DNA from: an uncultured Clostridia bacterium
Lineage (GTDB): Bacteria > Bacillota > Clostridia > Oscillospirales > Oscillospiraceae
Length of the DNA stretch: 6,717 nucleotides
Reading direction: 5' to 3'
NCBI GenBank assembly: GCA_945635805.1
Contig: CALZCW010000035.1
Location: forward strand, 1 to 6,717
Below are positions 1 to 5,846 of this stretch, one piece after another (positions within the stretch are counted from its first letter, which is position 1; each line of letters begins with the position of its first letter). Made by a program: the position numbers and the translations under genes. The notes beneath the pieces were generated by a model. That model searched no databases and was not told where the DNA came from. It saw nothing but the letters and a program-made list of their open reading frames with translations.

Positions 1-794
1 TGCCCCACATCCTCATGCTCTGCGACGACCACGACAAGGTCCTCATTGAGCCCATCGCGGAGAAAAAGTCCGGCCTCACCAAGCTCTATGATTTTGAGCT
101 GATGGAGGGCGGCAACCATATCGCCGGCTGGCTGGTCGACGGCAAGGAGGCGGAGGCTTTCAACGCCCGTCTGACGGACTACAGCGCCGACGTTGGCAAG
201 AAGTACGCCGACCTCAAGGGCGTTCCCATGGTCTTTGCCGTGGGCGACGGCAACCATTCCCTGGCGACGGCCAAGTCCTGCTATGAGGAGCTGAAGGCCC
301 AGAATCCCGGCGTGGACCTGTCCAACCATCCGGCCCGTTTTGCCTTGGTGGAGCTGGAGAATATCCACGACGAGGCCCAGGTCTTTGAGCCCATCCACCG
401 CGTCATCACCAAGTGCGACCCGAAGGCCCTGCTGGAGGTCCTCAAGAACGAGGCCTGTGCCGACGGCGGCTTTGAGGTCAAGTGGTATATCGGCCAGGAG
501 AGCGGCACCGTTTCTCTGGACAAGTCCAAGAGCCAGTTGGCCGTGGGCGTGCTCCAGGGCTTCCTGGACGGCTATCTGAAGGACCACGACGGCGAGATCG
601 ACTATATCCATGACGACGACGCCCTCATTGGCCTTGCCCGTCAGGAAAACGCCATCGGCTTCCTGCTTCCCGCCATGGAAAAGAGCCAGCTCTTCCGCGG
701 CGTCATTGCCGACGGCATCCTGCCCCGCAAGACCTTCTCCATGGGCCACAGCCGTGAGAAGCGCTACTACCTGGAGGGCAGAAAGATCAAATGA
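1..794 (+). CDS. DUF1015 family protein, 5'-truncated by the window edge
   Basis: This is the C-terminal 263 residues of a DUF1015-family protein (Pfam family of unknown biochemical function, usually around 400 residues). The frame is open from base 3 (residues PHIL before the first visible Met at base 15), and PHIxxLxDD followed by an IEP stretch is typical of mid-protein sequence in this family, so the Met at 15 is not the true start. Family hallmarks are the FAVGDGNHSLATAK segment at bases 234-275 and the C-terminal KTFSMGHSREKRYYLEGRKI segment just before the stop. No signal peptide or membrane segment is visible in this part, so it is probably cytoplasmic. The stop overlaps the ispE start by 4 bases, implying co-transcription and coupled translation. 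From memory, clostridial DUF1015 genes often sit beside serine biosynthesis genes (serC, serA); the upstream neighbour is outside the window. Codon use is strikingly biased (almost all Lys are AAG and almost all Glu are GAG), more so than in the downstream genes, which suggests high expression. Family call is firm; function unknown. Confidence 0.9.
   Translation, partial: PHILMLCDDHDKVLIEPIAEKKSGLTKLYDFELMEGGNHIAGWLVDGKEAEAFNARLTDYSADVGKKYADLKGVPMVFAVGDGNHSLATAKSCYEELKAQNPGVDLSNHPARFALVELENIHDEAQVFEPIHRVITKCDPKALLEVLKNEACADGGFEVKWYIGQESGTVSLDKSKSQLAVGVLQGFLDGYLKDHDGEIDYIHDDDALIGLARQENAIGFLLPAMEKSQLFRGVIADGILPRKTFSMGHSREKRYYLEGRKIK
773..778 (+). promoter_or_regulatory. Ribosome binding site of ispE, inside the DUF1015 gene
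   Basis: GGAGGG lies 12 bases before the ATG at 791 and 15 before the ATG at 794. The sequence here is ATGATG, so either ATG could be used. The first gives the ATGA stop-start overlap, the second a protein one residue shorter. The longer spacing is not optimal, which fits with help from translational coupling. Confidence 0.5.
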
Positions 795-1648
795 TGACCC
801 TGCGGGAGGGTGCCTTTGCCAAGCTGAATCTGACCCTGGACGTTCTGGAAAAGCGGCCTGACGGCTATCACGACCTGCGCTCGATCATGCAGACCGTCTC
901 CATCCGCGACGACGTGGAGATCGACGTGGATACCGGGCGGCCCTGGTGTGTTTCCTGTGACCGCGACGGTATTCCCTGTGACGAGAATAATCTTGCCTGG
1001 AAAGCGGCCCGGGTGTTTTTCGACGGTCTGGGCGGTGAGCCGGACGGCATTGACATCCGCATCACCAAACGGATCCCGACCCAGGCGGGATTGGCCGGTG
1101 GCAGCGCCGACGCTGCGGCGGTGCTGCGGGCCCTCAACGCCTGGAAGGACTATCCGCTATCCGTCTATGCCTTGTGCGAGCTGGGCGCGCAGGTCGGCTC
1201 CGATGTGCCGTTCTGTGTCCTGGGCGGCACGGCGCTGGCGGAGGGCAGGGGAGAGCGCCTGACCAAGCTGCCGGACGCGCCGGAGATGTTCTATGTGGTC
1301 TGCAAGCCGCAAATATCCTTTTCTACGCCGGAGCTTTTTGCCCGTCTGGACGGCGTGACGGTGGCCAAGCGCCCCGACCACACCGCCATGCGCGCCGCCT
1401 TGCAGCGGGGCGATCTGGAGCAGATCGGAAAGAACCTGTGCAACGTCTTTGAACAGGCGGCAGGGGAGAACAGCGGAGAGCTCAACTATATCAAATCCGT
1501 CATGATGACCTACGGCGCTTACGGCGCCCAGATGACCGGCAGCGGCTCTGCGGTGTTCGGGATCTTTGACTCCTTTGAATACGCCGCCGTGGCTTGCACC
1601 ATGCTCAAAGAGAATTATCCAGACGTTTTTATCGCAAAAAACGTTTGA
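791..1648 (+). CDS. ispE: 4-diphosphocytidyl-2-C-methyl-D-erythritol kinase (IspE)
   Basis: A cytoplasmic GHMP-family kinase of 285 residues, the usual length for IspE. It phosphorylates the 2-hydroxyl of CDP-methylerythritol with ATP, the fourth step of the MEP pathway to isopentenyl diphosphate and dimethylallyl diphosphate. Visible motifs: the N-terminal AKLNLTLDVL (residues 10-19, Lys11 matching the conserved active-site Lys), RPDGYHDLRS (22-31, His27 in the conserved substrate-binding position), the glycine-rich ATP loop AGLAGGSADAAA (99-110), GSDVPF with the catalytic Asp at 138, and the C-terminal GHMP motif MTGSGSAVFGIF (248-259). No key residue is missing. It follows DUF1015 with an ATGA overlap and ends 90 bases before spoIIR, separated by a terminator-like hairpin. 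It therefore probably belongs to the upstream transcription unit. A tandem YGAYGA at 241-246 comes from a short direct DNA repeat and looks harmless. Confidence 0.96.
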   Translation: MMTLREGAFAKLNLTLDVLEKRPDGYHDLRSIMQTVSIRDDVEIDVDTGRPWCVSCDRDGIPCDENNLAWKAARVFFDGLGGEPDGIDIRITKRIPTQAGLAGGSADAAAVLRALNAWKDYPLSVYALCELGAQVGSDVPFCVLGGTALAEGRGERLTKLPDAPEMFYVVCKPQISFSTPELFARLDGVTVAKRPDHTAMRAALQRGDLEQIGKNLCNVFEQAAGENSGELNYIKSVMMTYGAYGAQMTGSGSAVFGIFDSFEYAAVACTMLKENYPDVFIAKNV

Positions 1649-1674
1649 TTCTGCACCGGCAAGGCCAGCATGAA

Positions 1675-1704
1675 GTATAATAATTATAAACACCGTCCAT
1701 AATG
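1675..1704 (+). promoter_or_regulatory. Putative sigma-F (forespore) promoter of spoIIR
   Basis: GTATA at 1675-1679 matches the sigma-F -35 consensus GYATA. After a 15-base spacer, GTCCATAATG at 1695-1704 matches the -10 consensus GGnnAnAnTR at five of six fixed positions. Known sigma-F promoters use a spacer of about this length, and spoIIR is a sigma-F-dependent gene in Bacillus subtilis. The predicted transcript start is near 1711, about 28 bases before the spoIIR ATG. A perfect vegetative -10 box TATAAT overlaps at 1676-1681, but I find no convincing -35 at 16-18 bases from it. Motif matching by eye only. Confidence 0.5.
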
Positions 1705-1738
1705 CAGGTGAAAATCCTACATATGGACGGTGTTTTTT
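1688..1738 (+). terminator. Rho-independent terminator-like hairpin between ispE and spoIIR
   Basis: The arms 1688-1701 and 1722-1735 are perfectly complementary over 14 bp (core CACCGTCCAT paired with ATGGACGGTG). They enclose a 20-base loop that can add small inner pairs, for example AGG 1706-1708 with CCT 1716-1718. A run of six T at 1733-1738 forms the end of the right arm and the tail, and the spoIIR ATG starts at the very next base. It most likely ends transcripts coming through ispE. The left arm contains the -10 element of the putative sigma-F promoter, and the right arm contains the weak spoIIR ribosome binding site GGACGG. Confidence 0.75.
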
Positions 1739-2350
1739 ATGAAAAAAAGATTCTTTCTTTGGGTTCTGCTGGTGGCCTTTACCGCTCTGGTGCTGGGCAG
1801 CGTGGAAACCCTCTGGACCCAGCAGACGCTGGCGGAAAAAACGGTGCGGCTCCATGTGATTGCCAATTCCGACTCGAAGGCCGACCAGGCCCAAAAGCTC
1901 CGCATCCGTGACGCGGTTTTGGAGGAGGTCTCTGCCCTGACCGCCTCCTGCACCGACGCACAGGAGGCCAGAGCGGTCCTCTCTGCGCACCTGTCGGAGG
2001 TGGAGGCTGCCGCCTCTGCCGCCATGGCGACAGAGGAACAGCCCTATCCCGTCGCCGTTTCTCTCGGCATCGAGGAATTTCCGACCAGGTATTACGATAC
2101 TTTCACGCTTCCGGCGGGCAGCTATCCGGCACTCCGCGTTTCCATCGGCGCAGCCGGCGGTCATAACTGGTGGTGTGTGGTGTTCCCGTCCCTCTGCACG
2201 GCGGCGACCTCCGATGCGCTGAAGACCTGCGCCGAGGTCGGAGGTCTTGAGGATTCGGAAACTGAGCTTATCTCCGGTGGCGAGGAGGAGTACACTCTGC
2301 GCTTCAAGTCCTTTGAATGGCTCCAGCAGCTCATTGACTGGCTTTCCTAA
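1739..2350 (+). CDS. spoIIR: Stage II sporulation protein R (SpoIIR)
   Basis: SpoIIR is made in the forespore under sigma-F and exported into the space between the two sporulation membranes. There it activates the membrane protease SpoIIGA, which cleaves pro-sigma-E in the mother cell. From the ATG at 1739 the protein has 203 residues. It starts with a short basic tip (MKKR) and a hydrophobic segment at about residues 5-21, a signal peptide or anchor as expected for an exported protein. The family signature follows: VRLHVIANSDS (36-46) with DQAQKLRIRDAV (49-60), then LPAGSYPALRVSIG (124-137) and GHNWWCVVFPSLC (141-153), all strongly characteristic. A GTG at 1730 would add only three residues (MFF) and lies in the hairpin arm, so ATG 1739 is preferred. 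The ribosome binding site is weak (GGACGG, 1725-1730, 8 bases before the ATG). It stands alone between a terminator-like hairpin and a gene-free interval, so it is probably monocistronic. No truncation or frameshift is visible. Confidence 0.95.
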   Translation: MKKRFFLWVLLVAFTALVLGSVETLWTQQTLAEKTVRLHVIANSDSKADQAQKLRIRDAVLEEVSALTASCTDAQEARAVLSAHLSEVEAAASAAMATEEQPYPVAVSLGIEEFPTRYYDTFTLPAGSYPALRVSIGAAGGHNWWCVVFPSLCTAATSDALKTCAEVGGLEDSETELISGGEEEYTLRFKSFEWLQQLIDWLS

Positions 2351-2353
2351 ATC

Positions 2354-2514
2354 TGCCGCCGGTTGAGCGGAAAGGGAAAATATCCGCCCGGCCTCACTCT
2401 GTCGGAAGCTACGGCTCTGTCACAGCAACAGCATAGCCGTTTCCTTTCCGCAACTGGTTTTTCTGTCACCAATATACCATCCGCGGCCCGGTTCTGGCAA
2501 TAGGCTTTCCGGCA
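2354..2514. other. Intergenic element with nested inverted repeats (possible structured RNA or small palindromic element)
   Basis: The interval 2351-2576 carries no convincing gene. Much of it can fold. An outer helix pairs GTTG 2362-2365 plus CGGAAAGG 2368-2375 with CCTTTCCGCAAC 2443-2454, leaving a 2-base bulge. It can be extended outward by two C-G and two G-T pairs (2358-2361 with 2455-2458). Inside lies a second hairpin: GGAA 2404-2407, ACGGCT 2411-2416 and CTGT 2417-2420 pair with ACAG 2428-2431, AGCCGT 2435-2440 and TTCC 2441-2444, with a 7-base loop and one 3-base bulge on each side. The ends carry a short imperfect inverted repeat (TGCCG at 2354, CGGCA ending at 2514). The G-T pairs would be C-A mismatches on the other strand, which weakly favours a + strand RNA. 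No T-run follows the helices directly. Identity unknown: it could be an RNA element ahead of addB, the 3' end of spoIIR mRNA, or a dispersed repeat. Confidence 0.4.
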
Positions 2515-2549
2515 CATTGCAAATTTAACTGTTTTTTTGACGGTTTGTG

Positions 2550-2558
2550 TGGTATGAT
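2550..2558 (+). promoter_or_regulatory. Putative extended -10 promoter of addBA
   Basis: TGGTATGAT at 2550-2558 combines an extended TGn motif with TATGAT, one mismatch from the consensus TATAAT. The -35 region at the right distance (about 2530-2535, T-rich) is poor, as is common for extended -10 promoters. A T-run at 2532-2538 and AT-rich sequence lie upstream. The predicted transcript start is near 2565, which would give a leader of only about 12 bases that begins at the ribosome binding site. Confidence 0.45.
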
Positions 2559-2564
2559 GGTGGT

Positions 2565-2570
2565 GAGGTG
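2565..2570 (+). promoter_or_regulatory. Ribosome binding site that decides the addB start
   Basis: GAGGTG lies 6 bases before ATG 2577, an optimal distance, and supports that ATG over in-frame GTG codons at 2547 and 2568. The 2547 start has no Shine-Dalgarno sequence and would overlap the probable promoter. Confidence 0.75.
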
Positions 2571-2576
2571 AAAAGC

Positions 2577-5500
2577 ATGCTGGAGCTTTGGCTTTCGACT
2601 GACAGAAAAGTGAATACATCGCGCCTGCTGACAGAGCTTTGCACTCGTGCGGAAAAGGACGAGGACGGTCTGTATCTGCTGGTGCCTGAGCAGTTTTCCC
2701 ACTCTATGGAGCGGACGCTCTGCCGTTACGGCGGCGACAGCATCAGCCTCCACGCGGAGGTGCTGAGCTTTTCCCGCCTGGCAAACCGGGTGTTCTCTCA
2801 GGTGGGCGGCATTGCCGACGGCGAGACCGACGCGGCAGGACGGCTGCTCATGATGTCTCTGGCGGTGGAGCAGGTGCGCTCACGGCTGAAGATCTACGGC
2901 AGCAGCGTCAGCAGGCCGGAATTTTTATTGCAGCTTTTGGATATGTTCGACGAGTTTCGCGGCTTCTGCGTGACCCCGGAACGCCTGCGTCAGGCCACTG
3001 CAGCCATGGCAGGGACCCTGGCGGTAAAGACGGAGGAATTTGCCCTCCTGATGGAGAGCCTGGACGCAGTCAGCGCCCATCTGGGCCAGACACCGGACAG
3101 CAAGCTGACCCGCCTGTGCGCGGCGCTGGAAAACTCGGACTTTGCTGCTGGAAAATGCTTTTTCTTTGACGGCTTTACGGATTTTAACGGCATCGAGACG
3201 GAGATCATCGCCCAGCTTTTGAATGGCGGCGCCCGGGTGTCGGTCTGCCTGCAATGTGACGGCCTGAGCGACGGCGGCCAGCAGTTCGAGGCGGCGCGGG
3301 AAACGGCAAGGAGCCTCCTGAACCGGGCGCGGCTGCAAAACGAGGAAGTGAAGATACACACTCTCCCGGCGGAGGAGGACAGTCAGCCTCTGCCTTATCT
3401 GAGAAAGCACCTGTTTACCGGCGGCGATGGGCCTTATCCCGGTGAGCAGGAGGCGCTGCGGTTTTTGAGCAGCCCGGACAAGGAGCATGAGTGCCGCGCC
3501 GTAGCCGGCGAGATCCTGCGACTGGTGTCGGAGGGTGCGCGTTGGCGGGACGTTTCCATTGTCTGCGCGGATTTTGCCGAATACCGTCCGGTGCTGGAAT
3601 CTATCCTCGGACGCAGCGAAATCCCTGCATATTTTGCCGGGGATACGGACATCCTGCGCCAGAGCGTGGTACATATGCTGCTCAGCGCTCTGGAGGCTGC
3701 CTCCGGCGCCATGGAGACGGAGGAAGTTCTGGCCTATATAAAATCGGGTTATGTGCCGCTGGAGCGGGAACTGTGCGACCGCTTGGAAGACTATATTCTG
3801 CTCTGGAACATCAGCGGCAAGCGCTGGGAGCAGACCTGGACCATGGATCCGGGCGGGCTGCACCGAAGAAACGGCGCGTCCGCTGCCGGGGCACTGGAAT
3901 CCCTCAACGAAGCCCGCAAGCGCGTGATCGGTCCGCTGCTGAAGCTGCGCGCTGCACTGCGCGGCGCAAAGACAACGGGGGAGATGGTCCTGGGGCTGTA
4001 TGCCTTTATTCAGAACATCTGCCTGGAAGATACATTGAAATCCTGCGCCGAAACGGCGCAGCATGAAGGAAATCTGCAGCAGGCTCAGGAATACACTCAG
4101 GTCTACGCCCTTTTAACCGGCCTGATGGAGCAAATCTACGGCGTCCTGGGCGCCAGTGTTCGTTCCCCGGAGGATTTCTGCCGCATTTTCCGAACGGCCC
4201 TGTCTCAATGCTCCGTGGGCACCATCCCTGCCAGTCTCGACTGCGTCAGCGTGGGAAGTCTGCTTTCCCAGCGGCGCTGTGACACGGATTACGTTTTCCT
4301 TTTGGGGGCAAAAGAGGGGAGCTTCCCGAGTGCAAAGGCGACCAAGAGCCTCCTGACCGACAGCGAACGAAGGGACTTTATGCGTCTGGGCATCGGCGTC
4401 GCGCCGACAGCGGCGGGACGGCTGAACCGGGAACTGGCGGCCATCGACAGCGTCCTCAACGCGCCGCAAAAGCGCCTCTATCTCAGCGCCGTCAGCGGCA
4501 CGGAGGCCTATCTCTACCGCCGTGCCCAGGTTCTGTTTCCCAATGCGGAGGTCTGCGGCGGCGGGGAAGAGCTTGTCTGCCGCGCCCGCCGGGAATATCT
4601 GTCCTATCTGACCGCAGCAGGGGAGACAGCTCTTTCTTCCGCGCCGGAGGATCTTCGGCAGGAGGCACAGCGGCTTGCCGCTTCCAAGGACTATGCCCCC
4701 GGCAGGCTGTCAGGAGGCGCTGTCCGCAGCCTGTATGGGGAGAAACTGCGGCTTTCCTCGTCAAAGATTGACAAATTGGCCTCCTGCCGCTTTGCCTATT
4801 TCCTGCAATACGGTCTGCGCGCCCGGGAGCGGGAAACTGCGGAGGTGGACGCCTCCCTTTACGGCACCTTTGTTCACGACGTTCTGGAGCATACCGCCCG
4901 GACCGTCCAGGCGGAGGGCGGCTTTCATACCGTTCCTCTGGAACGCGTGCTGGAGATTGCGGAGGCCAGAATGGAGGAATATGCCTCGCGGGAGCTTGCG
5001 GATCTTTGGGGTTCCGCCCGGGCTGAGCTGCTCTTCCGACGCAATTTTGCAGAGGTGCGTAAAGTCGTGACGGAGCTTTATCGGGAGCTTTCGGCCTCTG
5101 AGTTCACGCCGCAATGGTTTGAACTGCATTTTGCAGAAGACGGAGCGCTTCCTGCCGTGCGTATCGTGGGCGAAAAGAGTACGGCAGAGCTGGAGGGCTA
5201 TGTGGACCGGGCAGACATCTGGCGCTGCGGCGACCGGGTCTATGTCCGGGTTGTGGACTACAAAACGGGCAAAAAGAGCTTTGACTATACCAGTATTCTC
5301 AACGGCCTGGGCCTGCAGATGCTCCTGTATCTCTTTGCTCTGCGGCAGACGGGAACGGCGCTGCTGCAGACACCTCTGGAGCCTGCCGGTGTGCTCTATT
5401 TCCCCGCAAGGGCGGAAAAAATCACCATCAAGGATAAAATGGACGCCAAAACACGGGAGACAAAGCACCGGCAGAGCATCCGCCGCACCGGCCTGATTCT

Positions 5501-5846
5501 GGATTCGGAGCCGGTGCTGCAGGCCATGGAGCCCTGCGCCGGGAAGCCCGTATATATGCCCTATGCCTGCGATAAAAACGGCGAGCGCAAAGGCGACCTG
5601 TTCACGCCGGAGCAGCTTGACCGGCTGGAGAACTTCGTGTTTTCCATTGTGGGGGCGTTGGGCGACGAGCTTTGCAGCGGCGCGGTGGAGCCGAACCCCT
5701 ATTTTAAGGATCAGAACGACAGCGCCTGCACCTGGTGTTCCTACGCTGCGGTCTGCCGCGGCGGCGGGACGGAGCGCTGGCTGAAAAAGATAAGTAAGCC
5801 GGATGAATTCTGGCAGCGGATCGGGGAGGCGGAAGACAATGGCTGA
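2577..5846 (+). CDS. addB: ATP-dependent helicase/nuclease subunit B (AddB)
   Basis: AddB is the non-motor subunit of the AddAB helicase-nuclease, which resects double-strand breaks to Chi-like sites for RecA loading (RecBCD equivalent). It contributes the nuclease for one strand and the Chi-recognition scaffold. The protein has 1089 residues from ATG 2577, slightly shorter than B. subtilis AddB (about 1160). The N-terminal part resembles the inactivated helicase region, with LVPEQFSHSMERTL after the first strand-helix unit and a Walker B-like FFFDGFTDF around Asp198. The RecB-family nuclease domain spans roughly residues 735-1065: GTFVHD (His767), LEGYVDRAD (Asp877), VVDYKTG (Asp894, Lys896) and GLQMLLY (Gln914, Tyr918). 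The iron-sulfur cluster ligands appear intact: Cys737 in LASCRFAYF, and CTWCSYAAVC giving Cys1051, Cys1054 and Cys1060. The C-x2-C-x5-C spacing is that of B. subtilis AddB. Oddity: the N-terminal Walker A loop (GxxGxGKT) present in many AddB proteins is not there; the equivalent stretch reads LSTDRKVNTSRLL. The 3' end overlaps addA by 8 bases. Confidence 0.95.
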   Translation: MLELWLSTDRKVNTSRLLTELCTRAEKDEDGLYLLVPEQFSHSMERTLCRYGGDSISLHAEVLSFSRLANRVFSQVGGIADGETDAAGRLLMMSLAVEQVRSRLKIYGSSVSRPEFLLQLLDMFDEFRGFCVTPERLRQATAAMAGTLAVKTEEFALLMESLDAVSAHLGQTPDSKLTRLCAALENSDFAAGKCFFFDGFTDFNGIETEIIAQLLNGGARVSVCLQCDGLSDGGQQFEAARETARSLLNRARLQNEEVKIHTLPAEEDSQPLPYLRKHLFTGGDGPYPGEQEALRFLSSPDKEHECRAVAGEILRLVSEGARWRDVSIVCADFAEYRPVLESILGRSEIPAYFAGDTDILRQSVVHMLLSALEAASGAMETEEVLAYIKSGYVPLERELCDRLEDYILLWNISGKRWEQTWTMDPGGLHRRNGASAAGALESLNEARKRVIGPLLKLRAALRGAKTTGEMVLGLYAFIQNICLEDTLKSCAETAQHEGNLQQAQEYTQVYALLTGLMEQIYGVLGASVRSPEDFCRIFRTALSQCSVGTIPASLDCVSVGSLLSQRRCDTDYVFLLGAKEGSFPSAKATKSLLTDSERRDFMRLGIGVAPTAAGRLNRELAAIDSVLNAPQKRLYLSAVSGTEAYLYRRAQVLFPNAEVCGGGEELVCRARREYLSYLTAAGETALSSAPEDLRQEAQRLAASKDYAPGRLSGGAVRSLYGEKLRLSSSKIDKLASCRFAYFLQYGLRARERETAEVDASLYGTFVHDVLEHTARTVQAEGGFHTVPLERVLEIAEARMEEYASRELADLWGSARAELLFRRNFAEVRKVVTELYRELSASEFTPQWFELHFAEDGALPAVRIVGEKSTAELEGYVDRADIWRCGDRVYVRVVDYKTGKKSFDYTSILNGLGLQMLLYLFALRQTGTALLQTPLEPAGVLYFPARAEKITIKDKMDAKTRETKHRQSIRRTGLILDSEPVLQAMEPCAGKPVYMPYACDKNGERKGDLFTPEQLDRLENFVFSIVGALGDELCSGAVEPNPYFKDQNDSACTWCSYAAVCRGGGTERWLKKISKPDEFWQRIGEAEDNG
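5823..5829 (+). promoter_or_regulatory. Ribosome binding site of addA, inside addB
   Basis: GGGGAGG lies 9 bases before ATG 5839 and is the strongest Shine-Dalgarno sequence in the window. Lying inside the end of addB, it allows reinitiation by ribosomes finishing AddB as well as independent loading. Confidence 0.7.

Noticed and set aside
1702..1911. Small open frame starting in the hairpin loop (ATG 1702 or 1723), preceded by AGGTG
   Set aside because: It runs out of frame through the SpoIIR signal sequence and has no family resemblance. A leader peptide cannot be fully excluded, but nothing supports one.
1157..2164. 335-codon open frame on the minus strand across ispE and spoIIR
   Set aside because: It runs antisense to two well-recognised genes and across the hairpin gap, and its protein resembles no family I know. 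Long antisense frames are common in GC-rich DNA.
2206..2248. Inverted repeats in spoIIR (GACCTCCGA 2206-2214 with TCGGAGGTC 2238-2246; AAGACCT 2222-2228 with AGGTCTT 2242-2248)
   Set aside because: They lie inside conserved coding sequence, have no T-run and are plausible by chance in GC-rich codons.
2537..2558. TTGACG at 2537-2542 as the -35 partner of TATGAT at 2553-2558
   Set aside because: The spacer is only 10 bases, far too short for a sigma-A promoter, so the extended -10 reading is preferred.
2547..2576. Upstream GTG start for addB adding ten residues
   Set aside because: It has no ribosome binding site, overlaps the probable promoter, and the added residues do not restore a Walker A motif.
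2347..2619. 90-codon minus-strand frame covering the spoIIR-addB gap
   Set aside because: It has a cysteine run and no family resemblance, its start lies inside addB, and it is better explained by the inverted-repeat structure of the gap.
2925..4064. 379-codon open frame on the minus strand inside addB
   Set aside because: It is fully antisense to the AddB coding sequence, with no recognisable domain.
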